Shown here one piece after another: positions 31,656 to 40,012 of a stretch of DNA of 64,000 bases. The stretch comes from Halomonas icarae (lineage in GTDB: Bacteria; Pseudomonadota; Gammaproteobacteria; Pseudomonadales; Halomonadaceae). The number at the start of each line of letters is the position of its first letter. Position 1 is the first letter of the stretch. The notes under the pieces were generated by a model. The model worked only from the letters and a program-made list of their open reading frames with translations. It did not search any database and had not been told where the DNA came from. The position numbers were made by a program, and so were the translations under genes. Location of the stretch: NCBI RefSeq assembly GCF_009901955.1, contig NZ_WUTS01000001.1, positions 1-64,000 on the forward strand, in the 5' to 3' direction.

Positions 31656-32538
31656 TTGGAACTCCTTAAAGCTGAGATGATGGGGTGATGCTTGAAGGTA
31701 AGATAAAACTAGTGAGATTAATGTAAAGTGAAGTTAAATGTTCTCTGTAAGGCTAGTTCATAAGCCGAATTCAAGCAATAAACGTAGCACCTGCAGTATC
31801 CATGGTGGCTGACTGTTTTTCCAGTATTTACTGCCTAAAATACGGTATACGACAGATAGTCAAGCCGTTTTTGTGAACGCTTATTCAGCTTATTGCCCAT
31901 CCTGCGTAGCTCGGTATCGGTTATCTGTCGGACGTCTGTTCCCAAGGGTAAGGTACTGCCATGCCATGCCATGCCATGCCATGGCATGGCATGGCATGGC
32001 AGGCCGTTGATTTTCTCGTCGGCTTGAGAGGGGTGGGCCCTCCCAGTGAAGCATGATGGGCCAATCGTTAAGCTTAACTGGGCAGTGCTTGGTGCCTGCA
32101 CGCTAGGGATCTTGTCGAGCTCGGCGCAGGCCCATGCTTCTATCGTGCTGTCCAGGGTGCTGCGTTTTTCTGTTCATCCAGGTCTATAGGTCGATGATAT
32201 AAAGCAGTCAATTTATTTGCTGTTTAATTATTAGTATAGTCGTTGTGTATTGCTGGTTAATTTCCGCTTGCCACCCTTTGTGGTGTGGGTGGGGTGGTGT
32301 GGATGAGTGCAGTGCACGCAATGCCAATCAACAGTGCACCCTGAGACAAACGCTTCCCATGGATTTCTGCCTAAGGTGTGTGGGTACCGGTCAGCGACGT
32401 GAACGCGAAGGCAGTTAAAGAATAACAACTGCAGACTCGACATGACCTTGCTCGGTATTCCATTAGCCACTCCTTATGTGATCTTTGTGCAATATAAATA
32501 TGCATAAAGAAAGGCATACAATAACAATGGAGAAAGCA
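31656..32538. other. AT-rich intergenic stretch, no gene I can support
   Basis: These 883 bases lie between the Pmp3 peptide and the NCS1 permease. Reading frames of 60-90 codons exist on the minus strand but lack credible Shine-Dalgarno sites or recognisable families. The only clear structure is the pentanucleotide palindromic array at 31957-32001. The last 60 bases are strongly AT-rich and likely hold the permease promoter. Confidence 0.6.
31957..32001. repeat. Palindromic pentanucleotide array
   Basis: Five copies of TGCCA are followed directly by four copies of TGGCA. Because the two units are reverse complements, bases 31962-32001 form a perfect 40-bp palindrome centred in CCATGG (between 31981 and 31982). 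No recognisable gene overlaps it. It could extrude a cruciform or form a 20-bp RNA hairpin without a proper loop. Confidence 0.95.
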
Positions 32539-33891
32539 ATGAAAAAAGAAACCGCCAATAGTGAGGCTAAAGATCTCGACTTTTCTGAACGTCCCGTGCC
32601 CGAAGAGGGCAGGATGCCGCGTGTCAATCTGATGATGGCCTGGTGGGCGGTATGTAGCGCGATCTTTTATATGGTGGTGGCAGCTGCCATGGCGCGTACT
32701 TATGGCACTGCCAACGCCTTGCTGGGCATTGTCTTGACGGTGATTGCCTATGGTCTGATCAATGGCATCATCAGCCGTTACTCCATGAAGACGGGGTTGA
32801 CCGTTGCGCTTTTCTCTAAAGTACTGTTTGGCCACTTTGGTGCCGTCGTCGCCACGCTGATCTTCTTTGCCACCGCCCTCTACTACGCGGTTTTCGAAGG
32901 GTATGTCATGGCTCTGGTGCTGTCGGAGTGGAGTGGAAGCCTTTCCATGCCGTTGGCCACGGCGATCGTGGTGATATTCGGCGTCGCCTTGATATTTGGT
33001 AGCGTGCAACACTGGCTGGACAAGTTTAATGGCGTGCTGCTGCCAGTCTATGTGATCGGCATGCTGGTTGCAGTTGGCATGGCCGTGGCGGAGTTCGGTT
33101 ATCCGTCGGGCTGGTTGACCCGTGTACCGGTGAGCGGAGCTTCTCCCTGGGGGTGGCTACACACCTTTGCCTACTACATGGGCGTCTGGGTGCTGATGAT
33201 GTTCACCTTCGACTATGCGCGTTTTGGGCGGAAGAAGGACTCGGGATTTCATGCCCGTCTCACCTTCGGGATTCCCTTCTATGCCATGACCTTTCTGTTC
33301 AGCGGTGTTGTCGGCATCCTTCTCGATTCAATGATCCCCACGGATGGGCTGTCCGAGGCCTCCATTGTGCTGGGCCTGCTGGAGTTGATGGGAGTTGGGG
33401 GGCTGCTGCTGGTTTGGGTGACCCAGAGCCGTATCAATACGGCCAACTTCTATCTCGCGACCGTCAACTTCGAATCCTTTGTACGCAAGGTGACGGGGAT
33501 TCGCCTGTCCAAGGTGCTGGCGGGCTGTATGATAGGCGTGATCGCCTATGTGCTGATGATGGCGGATGTCTTCTCCTACATTCTTCAGGCTCTGGCCTAT
33601 CAGGGAGTCTTTGTGGTGGCGTGGGTGGGAGTCGCTCTGGCGCACATTCTGTCCCGCACCTATCAGGACCGCTTCAATAGCCATGTGGAATTGGATAATG
33701 CCTATATCCCAGCCTTCAACCCCTGTGGATTGATGGCTTGGTGCGGAGCCGCGCTGGTAGGCATCGTTATCATGCAACTTCCTTCGGTCTCCGGGTTCTC
33801 CGCGCCGGCCACCTTCCTGTGTGCCTACATGACCTACTCACTGGGCCTGCGTTTCGCCAAGTCGGAGTGGTACGTAGCCAGTCTCAAGTAG
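32539..33891 (+). CDS. NCS1-family permease (CodB-like)
   Basis: A 450-residue inner-membrane transporter with about 12 helices, related to cytosine/purine/allantoin permeases of the nucleobase:cation symporter-1 family. The N-terminus (VNLMMAWWAVCSAIFYM) and the loop with FDYARFGRKKDSGF after helix 5/6 are typical of the CodB side of the family. Directly upstream of HyuA/HyuB on the same strand, it most likely imports their substrate (a hydantoin, lactam or related cyclic amide). I chose the ATG at 32539 after GGAG at seven bases; an ATG 12 bases earlier is possible. Confidence 0.83.
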   Translation: MKKETANSEAKDLDFSERPVPEEGRMPRVNLMMAWWAVCSAIFYMVVAAAMARTYGTANALLGIVLTVIAYGLINGIISRYSMKTGLTVALFSKVLFGHFGAVVATLIFFATALYYAVFEGYVMALVLSEWSGSLSMPLATAIVVIFGVALIFGSVQHWLDKFNGVLLPVYVIGMLVAVGMAVAEFGYPSGWLTRVPVSGASPWGWLHTFAYYMGVWVLMMFTFDYARFGRKKDSGFHARLTFGIPFYAMTFLFSGVVGILLDSMIPTDGLSEASIVLGLLELMGVGGLLLVWVTQSRINTANFYLATVNFESFVRKVTGIRLSKVLAGCMIGVIAYVLMMADVFSYILQALAYQGVFVVAWVGVALAHILSRTYQDRFNSHVELDNAYIPAFNPCGLMAWCGAALVGIVIMQLPSVSGFSAPATFLCAYMTYSLGLRFAKSEWYVASLK

Positions 33892-34048
33892 CTATTGAAC
33901 CGATCGTGTAACTTGATTCACGACAGTCACTGCTTTGCCGCGATAGAAAGATAGATAAACAACCATAAGTAATAGTAATTGAAATAAATAAAGCTTCAGA
34001 AATTAAAGCAGCTAAAGCCATAGTCGCTACAACAAGAGAGGAATCACT

Positions 34049-36094
34049 ATGTCCAAGTTAAGAGTCGCCGTCGATGCCGGCGGAACCTTTACCGACGTCT
34101 GTATTTATAATGAAGAGACTCAGGCGTTCCGCGTCACCAAGGTTCCCTCTACGCCAAGTAACCCCAAGCAGGCCGTGATCGACGGGGTGCGGCGTGGCGA
34201 GATCGATCTTTCGGACGTGGATCTGTTCTTCCACGGCACCACCGTTGCCACCAATGCGCTGATCACCCGTCGCTTCCCCAAGGCGGCACTGGTCACCACC
34301 AAGGGCTTTCGCGATGTGATCGAGATTCGTGACGGCACCAAGGACAATCTGTGGGATGCCTACGAGGATGTGAGTGGCCCCTACATCCGCCGTCGCGACC
34401 GTTTCGAGGTGACCGAGCGCGTCGACTACGCCGGTGAAGTCGTGACCCCGCTGGATGAGGAGGAGGCCCGCATCCTGGCTCGCAAGCTCAAGCGGCGTGG
34501 TGCCACCACGGTAGCGGTGTGCTTCATCAATTCCTATGCCAATGCCGAGAACGAGAAGCGCATGCGGGAGATCCTCGAGGAGGAGATTCCCGAGGCGAGC
34601 GTCTCGACGTCATCGGATATCCTGCCCGAGATATTCGAGCATGACCGCTTCAATACCGCGGTGGCGAATACGGTGCTGGGTCCGCTGGTGTCGGACTACG
34701 TCAAGCAGCTCGACGATGAGTTGAGCGCGGGTGGCTACGATAACGACCTGCTGCTGCTGCACTCCGGTGGTGGCTCGATGACGCCGGCCATGGCGAAGCA
34801 CTTCCCGGTGCGTCTGGCGGCCTCCGGTATCGCCGCGGGAGCGATCGCCGCCAAGCATATCGCCGAACAGTGCGGTTATCAGAATGCCGTCGGGCTGGAT
34901 ATGGGGGGCACCTCTACCGATATCTCGCTGATCCATGATGGTGAGCTGCGCGTGACCAAGCAGTGGGGAGTGGAGTATGGGCACCCCATCGTGTTTCCGA
35001 GCATCGAGGTACTGACCGTCGGTGCCGGTGGGGGCTCGCTGGCGCATATCGATATCGCCGGGGCCCTGCGCAATGGCCCGCAGTCTGCCGGGGCCGACCC
35101 GGGCCCGGCCTGCTATGAGCGTGGCGGCACGGAACCTACCAATACCGATGCCAACCTGGCGCTGAATCGCCTGGGCACCGTGCTTGCCGGCGGCGCACTC
35201 GAGCTGAATCGGGACAGGGCGACCCAGGTCATCGCAGAGCGTGTCGGCCAGCCGCTGTCGTTGGATACGGCCGAGGCGGCACAGGCGGTCATCAAGGTGG
35301 CGAATGCCAACATGGCCGATGCGGTGAGGCTGGTGTCGATCCGCCGTGGTCTGGATCCGCGTGACTTCGCCCTGATCGCCTTCGGCGGTGCCGGTGCCCT
35401 GCACGGTGCCGAGGTGGCCAAGGAGCTGGGCATCCCGGCGGTGATCGTGCCCCCCAATCCCGGGGTGACCTCGGCGATGGGGTGTCTGCTGGTGGATATC
35501 CAGCACGACCTCTCGATGATGTACACCGCGGCGGCGGAGAGTGCCGACCTGGAAGACCTCGAACGCCAGTTCCGGTCACTGGAGGATGAGGCGGTGGACA
35601 GGCTGCGCCACGAGGGCGTCGCCGATGCCGATGTGGTCCTGCAGCGTGGCATCTCCATGCGCTATCAGGGACAGTGGCGCTCCCTGCAGGTGGCGATGGG
35701 CAGTGGCGATGCGTCACTCGAGGATGCCATCGAGATGTTCCACCAGGAGCATGAGCGGCAGTTCTCCTTCCGCCAGAATGCGCTTCCCGTCGAGATCTAC
35801 CAGCTTCACCTGCGTGCCGTAGGCAAGACACCCAAGCCGGAGTTTCCGCGTAGCGAGCGTCAGCCGGGTGCCCAGGCAGAGCCGCATGCACACCGCGAGG
35901 TCTACTTCGAGGGGCAGTGGCACCGGACGCCGGTCTACAACCGGGCCACCCTGCCGGTAGGCTTCGAGTTCTCCGGTCCCGCCATCATCGACCAGCTGGA
36001 CTCCACCACCGTGGTACCGCCCGATACGGTGGCGTCGATCGATGAGTGGAAGAATATTCGCATTCAACTGATTCAGTCGGGAGAGGAGGCATGA
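34049..36094 (+). CDS. hyuA: Hydantoinase/oxoprolinase subunit A (HyuA family)
   Basis: This 681-residue protein is the ATP-binding subunit of the HyuA/HyuB family. The phosphate-binding loops of the ASKHA fold are VDAGGTFTDVC (about residues 7-17) and GLDMGGTSTDISLI (near 283), with the adenosine motif AFGGAGALHGAEVAKELGIP near 447. Relatives include ATP-dependent N-methylhydantoinase, 5-oxoprolinase, acetone/acetophenone carboxylase and caprolactamase, which activate a carbonyl with ATP. It is coupled to hyuB by overlap and shares the cluster with a permease and an AraC regulator. No small gamma subunit is visible, which argues against acetone carboxylase. The substrate is not determined. 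Confidence 0.88.
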   Translation: MSKLRVAVDAGGTFTDVCIYNEETQAFRVTKVPSTPSNPKQAVIDGVRRGEIDLSDVDLFFHGTTVATNALITRRFPKAALVTTKGFRDVIEIRDGTKDNLWDAYEDVSGPYIRRRDRFEVTERVDYAGEVVTPLDEEEARILARKLKRRGATTVAVCFINSYANAENEKRMREILEEEIPEASVSTSSDILPEIFEHDRFNTAVANTVLGPLVSDYVKQLDDELSAGGYDNDLLLLHSGGGSMTPAMAKHFPVRLAASGIAAGAIAAKHIAEQCGYQNAVGLDMGGTSTDISLIHDGELRVTKQWGVEYGHPIVFPSIEVLTVGAGGGSLAHIDIAGALRNGPQSAGADPGPACYERGGTEPTNTDANLALNRLGTVLAGGALELNRDRATQVIAERVGQPLSLDTAEAAQAVIKVANANMADAVRLVSIRRGLDPRDFALIAFGGAGALHGAEVAKELGIPAVIVPPNPGVTSAMGCLLVDIQHDLSMMYTAAAESADLEDLERQFRSLEDEAVDRLRHEGVADADVVLQRGISMRYQGQWRSLQVAMGSGDASLEDAIEMFHQEHERQFSFRQNALPVEIYQLHLRAVGKTPKPEFPRSERQPGAQAEPHAHREVYFEGQWHRTPVYNRATLPVGFEFSGPAIIDQLDSTTVVPPDTVASIDEWKNIRIQLIQSGEEA

Positions 36095-36096
36095 TC

Positions 36097-38064
36097 ATGG
36101 CATCTACCAACAAGGACAACACTCTCGATCCGGTTACCTTCGAAGTCCTCAAGAACGCCTTCGCCACCAGCGTCGACCTGATGAGCGAGCAGATCCTGCG
36201 TACCTGCTATTCGTTCGTCATCTACTCGCGCGACTTCTCCTCCGCGCTGTGTGATGCCGAGGGCAATACGGTCATGCAGGGTAGCGGTGATATCGCGGTG
36301 CACGTCGGCACCCTGCACTTCCAGTGCAAGGCGGTGCTCGAGGAGTTTGCCGACGATATTCACCCCGGGGATGTCTTCGCCATCAACGACCCCTATCGTG
36401 GCGGCACCCATCTCAACGATGTCAGCTTCATTCGCCCGATCTTTTCCGAGGGTGAGATCATCGGCTTTGCCCAGAACAAGGGGCACTGGGCGGATATCGG
36501 CGGCAGCGTGCCGGGCTCCTTCGACGTCAACGCCAGCACTCACTTCAGCGAGGGGCTTCGCATCACGCCGGTGCGTGTCTGGCGCGAGGGCGTGTTCCTG
36601 CACGATGTCGCCCAGCTGCTGGTCTCCAACACCCGCGCCCCGGCCCAGGCCCTGGGGGATCTGCAGGCCCAGGCAGAAGCCACGGCGGTCTGTGAGCGTG
36701 AGGTCCTGCGTCTGGTCGACAAGTACTCCAAGGCCACCGTGGTGGCGGCCATGCAGGAGACCCAGGACTATGTCGAGCGGGTCGTTCTCAAGAGCCTGGC
36801 GGGAATGCCGAAGGGTGAGTGGGAGACGGTCGACTATATCGATGCCGACCCTGCGCTTGGTGAGGGGATGGTGCCGATTCGCATCAAGCTGACGCTGGAT
36901 GGCAACGGCATCCACTATGACCTGTCGGGTTCGGCGCCTGCGGTCTCCACCTTTCTCAACTCCAGCTATGGCACGACCCACTCCGCCATCTACGCGGGTA
37001 CCAAGACCTTCTTCCCCGATGTTCCGCTCAACTCCGGCTTCTATCGCGCGGTGACGGCCAATATCGGTGAAGAGGGCAGCGTGGTGAACGCGGGCTGGCC
37101 TCATGCGGTCACCGGCTTCTGCTCCGGCCCCTACGAGAAGGTCATGAACGGTATCTTCGAGCTGTGGAGCGGGGTCATGCCGGAGCGTGCCATGGCCTGT
37201 GCCTTCAACCTGGAGTACCTGCTGATCGGCGGTAATGATGGACGCACCGGCAGCGGCGACTACTTCATGTGGTATGACTGGATGGCCGGCGGCTGGGGCG
37301 GGCGTCAGACCAAGGATGGCTCGTCGGCCACTTCCCCGGTATTCGGCACCGGGCTGGCGGTGCAGCCGGTGGAAGGGCAGGAGAGGCTGAACCCCGTGCT
37401 GACCATGTGTCACGAGATCAGCATGGACTCTGCCGGTCCGGGCCGCTTCCGCGGGGGTTGTGGAGTCGAGAAGGGAGGCAAGCTGACCCAGGTCGACAAG
37501 ACGGTGATGAGCTACTGCTGTGACCGCGGCCGTTCGGTGACCTGGGGGGTGAATGGCGGGCTGCCCTCGGTCCCGCATGGGGTGTGGATCAACAAGGGAA
37601 CGCCGGATGAGAAATACCTGGGGGCCACCTTCTCGAACGTGACGGTACGCTCCGGAGACACCTTCACGCGACCCTCGGCGGGTGGCGGTGGCTTCGGTGA
37701 CCCGCTGGAGCGCGATGCACAAGCGGTGCTGGATGATGTGATCGATGGCTACGTATCCGTCGAGCGCGCCGAGTGCGACTATGGCGTGGTGATCCAGGTC
37801 AACGACCCCGATGTCGATGACTATGTGATCGACACCGAGCGCACCGCCAGGGCTCGCGAGTGGATCCGGGCGAATCGGCGGGAGTGGTTGCAGACCCCCC
37901 CCAAGGACGTCGCCAAACAGTACCGAAATGGCGAGCTGAATGTCCTGGACGTGATTCGTCGCTACGGCGTGGTGCTGGACTGGGGCACGGGTGAGTTGCT
38001 GGAGAAGTCGACGCAACAGTATCGTGACTCGCTGGCCAAGCGCTCATCCAGCTTCTGGACGTGA
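36097..38064 (+). CDS. hyuB: Hydantoinase/oxoprolinase subunit B (HyuB family)
   Basis: The 655-residue HyuB-type subunit carries family landmarks: DPVTFEVLKNAF at the start, GDVFAINDPYRGGTHLNDV near residue 90, and the C-terminal RPSAGGGGFGDPLERD near 530. It forms the catalytic complex with HyuA. I chose the ATG at 36097, seven bases after GGAGG and three bases past the hyuA stop. An ATG at 36091 overlaps hyuA but lies too close to the Shine-Dalgarno. It is somewhat longer than a typical 580-residue HyuB, with a C-terminal extension of about 90 residues after the family core (DYVIDTERTARAREWIR onward). Confidence 0.88.
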   Translation: MASTNKDNTLDPVTFEVLKNAFATSVDLMSEQILRTCYSFVIYSRDFSSALCDAEGNTVMQGSGDIAVHVGTLHFQCKAVLEEFADDIHPGDVFAINDPYRGGTHLNDVSFIRPIFSEGEIIGFAQNKGHWADIGGSVPGSFDVNASTHFSEGLRITPVRVWREGVFLHDVAQLLVSNTRAPAQALGDLQAQAEATAVCEREVLRLVDKYSKATVVAAMQETQDYVERVVLKSLAGMPKGEWETVDYIDADPALGEGMVPIRIKLTLDGNGIHYDLSGSAPAVSTFLNSSYGTTHSAIYAGTKTFFPDVPLNSGFYRAVTANIGEEGSVVNAGWPHAVTGFCSGPYEKVMNGIFELWSGVMPERAMACAFNLEYLLIGGNDGRTGSGDYFMWYDWMAGGWGGRQTKDGSSATSPVFGTGLAVQPVEGQERLNPVLTMCHEISMDSAGPGRFRGGCGVEKGGKLTQVDKTVMSYCCDRGRSVTWGVNGGLPSVPHGVWINKGTPDEKYLGATFSNVTVRSGDTFTRPSAGGGGFGDPLERDAQAVLDDVIDGYVSVERAECDYGVVIQVNDPDVDDYVIDTERTARAREWIRANRREWLQTPPKDVAKQYRNGELNVLDVIRRYGVVLDWGTGELLEKSTQQYRDSLAKRSSSFWT

Positions 38065-38197
38065 TATTGCGATCGCGAAGGTGAACGGCGAGACTTCGGT
38101 AGGACCCTGGCCCGATCAGTTCGGGCCGGGCCTCCGGAGTCTCGCCTTCGTTGCGACACGCCTAGATACGGCGCGTGAACAGTCAGAGAGGAGTGGC

Positions 38198-39274
38198 ATG
38201 AATACAACGACGACAATGCCAGAATCCGCCGAGTTGCCAGGAGCTGCCGGTTTACCTGGAACCACTGATTTACCAGGAACCACTGATTTTCCTGGAACCA
38301 CAAGGCCGGCAAGGGGCGGTGGGGGCACAAGACCCGACACACGGTTGAGCTCCAACTCCCAGAAACGCTGGACGCAGATCATTTCCGATACCTACTTTCC
38401 ATTGACCCTGAGCTACGGTGGCCATAAGGAGGATGCCTTCCAGGGGTCGCTGAAGGTCTGGAAGGCGGCGGGTAGTGACTACTCCCTGTCTCGCCTCACC
38501 TCCGACAGGGCCGAGTACTCCCGCTCGCGCTCGCAGATTGCCGAGGATAGCCAGGCATCGTTTCTGGTGACGATCCCGCTGCGGGCCCAGGTATTCTTTT
38601 CCCAGCATGGAAGGAACCTTAACTGCCCTCCGGGCCACTTCATCGTCGAGCAGGGCGATGCGCCCTACCGGTTCGGCTACGCGGCGCCCAATGATATGTG
38701 GGTCTTCAAGGTGCCCGAGGAGTCGATGAAATCCCGCATTCGGCGCCCGGAACGCTATTCGCAGCACTGCTTCTCCGCGCAGGAGGGCATCGGCTGTGCC
38801 TTCGTCGAATTCCTGAAGATCTGCTCACTGCATGTGAACGAGTGCAGCGTTGAGGATCAGAGCCGCCTGTTCGAACAGGCTCTGAGCATGCTGTCGATGG
38901 TGCTGGAGCAGGATGAGCGGGTGCTGAACAGCGACCAGTCGCATCTGAAGACCGCCCACCTGATGCGGATCGAGCGCTATATCTCGGCCAATCTGGGTGA
39001 CCCCGAGCTGTCACCCGCGCGTATTGCCCGTTTCTGCGGCATCTCCCTGCGCTATCTGCACAAGCTCTTTGCCGGGTCCGGGTATACGGCCGCCGAGTGG
39101 ATACGCGCCCAGCGGCTGGAGGCCGCGCATCGCGAGCTCGAGTCGCTCCCCCTGGGGGTCAATATTGGTGAGGTGGCCTACCGCTGGGGATTCTCGGAAC
39201 AGTCGCAGTTCAGCCGCGCGTTTCGCAGGCGGTTCGGCTATTCCGCCAGCGAACTGCGGGATCGCATGGGGTGA
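38198..39274 (+). CDS. AraC-family regulator with LPGTT-repeat N-terminus
   Basis: This 358-residue protein ends in an AraC DNA-binding domain with two helix-turn-helix motifs (IARFCGISLRYLHKLF and IGEVAYRWGFSEQSQFSRAFRRRFG). The region from about 70 to 230 resembles the AraC-binding-like sensor domain seen in FeaR-type regulators. The first 45 residues are low in complexity, with (D)LPGTT repeats. A GAGAGGAG precedes the ATG at 38198. Placement just after hyuAB and before the cupin suggests it activates the cluster in response to its substrate; this is inference from position. Confidence 0.85.
   Translation: MNTTTTMPESAELPGAAGLPGTTDLPGTTDFPGTTRPARGGGGTRPDTRLSSNSQKRWTQIISDTYFPLTLSYGGHKEDAFQGSLKVWKAAGSDYSLSRLTSDRAEYSRSRSQIAEDSQASFLVTIPLRAQVFFSQHGRNLNCPPGHFIVEQGDAPYRFGYAAPNDMWVFKVPEESMKSRIRRPERYSQHCFSAQEGIGCAFVEFLKICSLHVNECSVEDQSRLFEQALSMLSMVLEQDERVLNSDQSHLKTAHLMRIERYISANLGDPELSPARIARFCGISLRYLHKLFAGSGYTAAEWIRAQRLEAAHRELESLPLGVNIGEVAYRWGFSEQSQFSRAFRRRFGYSASELRDRMG
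38252..38305 (+). repeat. 18-bp repeats inside the araC-type gene
   Basis: Two near-identical 18-base units (TTACCTGGAACCACTGAT at 38252 and TTACCAGGAACCACTGAT at 38270) and a degenerate third at 38288 encode LPGTTD LPGTTD FPGTTR. Eighteen bases keep the frame, so copy number may vary without breaking the protein. Confidence 0.85.
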
Positions 39275-39381
39275 AAGTCAGCGGTGTAGTTCCTGAATTC
39301 ATCCGATACGCGCGGCACCTGCGGTAGCCAGTCGTTCACCGCTAACAGAAAGCGCTAACACAAAAGGAGGCAAGTCCTGCC

Positions 39382-39669
39382 ATGCAGAGAGCACAGGCCG
39401 TGAGCCAGCTTCAAATCGACGACAGTCAGGTGATCGTGACCCGTTGGGATTTTCCACCCGGGGCGGAGACGGGCTGGCATCGCCATGAACATGACTATGT
39501 GATCATCCCGTTGACCGACGGCCTGATGCGGCTGGAAACCCCCGAGGGGGAGCGCGAGGTTACCCTCGAGGCGGGTGTTTGTTATAGACGAGTCGAGGGC
39601 ACCGAGCATAACGTCATCAACGATGGCGAGGCGCCTTTTGCCTTCGTCGAAGTAGAGATCAAACAGTAA
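39382..39669 (+). CDS. Small cupin protein
   Basis: A 95-residue single-domain cupin. The first cupin motif is PGAETGWHRHEHDYV (His33, His35, His37 as likely metal ligands) and the second is GVCYRRVEGTEHNVIND. Short cupins often bind or isomerise small carbonyl compounds, or sense them. An AAAGGAGG lies 11 bases before the ATG, somewhat far. It ends the hyu cluster and may assist substrate ring-opening or racemisation, but that is a guess from position. Confidence 0.8.
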   Translation: MQRAQAVSQLQIDDSQVIVTRWDFPPGAETGWHRHEHDYVIIPLTDGLMRLETPEGEREVTLEAGVCYRRVEGTEHNVINDGEAPFAFVEVEIKQ

Positions 39670-40012
39670 GAAGGCAGACAGTCAGGAGGCAAGAAAGCAG
39701 AAGGCAAGACGCCGCCTGCCGAAGCGGTGTAACTCGGCGCTCAGGTGGCTCTCAGCAGCAGCCCCGGGGCGAGCATTTTTCGCGTGAGTGGCACCCGGCA
39801 TCGGTCGGCTCTGGCTAGTCCCGACGCAAGGGCGTGTCAGGGCCACAAAGTGTGGGCCACAAAGCCATTGGCAGTGCCCCGCACCGGGCGTATGATTCGC
39901 GCGCTCAGCATGTCGTGGGCGTGATATAACATCCGCTACAAGGCCGCTTGTGCCTTGAGTGCCACCCGGCTCCTACCCCTAACTCCCTTCCTCCCGTACG
40001 AGGCATGCATCA
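39670..40012. other. Intergenic region before the MFS gene
   Basis: These 343 bases separate the cupin and the MFS transporter. I see no gene or strong hairpin. A short direct repeat (GGGCCACAAAG, twice near 39840-39863) is the only regularity. Promoter sequences for the MFS gene probably lie in the last 100 bases. Confidence 0.5.

Noticed and set aside
31486..31680. A 64-codon plus-strand frame
   Set aside because: It is antisense to the well-supported Pmp3 peptide at 31497-31655.
31835..32101. An 88-codon minus-strand frame across the palindromic array
   Set aside because: No Shine-Dalgarno, no recognisable family, and its middle (His/Met/Trp-rich) simply translates the 5-bp repeats.
32231..33012. 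Minus-strand frames upstream of and inside the NCS1 permease
   Set aside because: Cys/His/Tyr-rich or antisense to the permease, without recognisable family or ribosome binding site.
36073..38016. A 647-codon frame antisense to hyuB
   Set aside because: Long antisense frames are common in GC-rich genes; the sense strand encodes a clear HyuB with conserved motifs.
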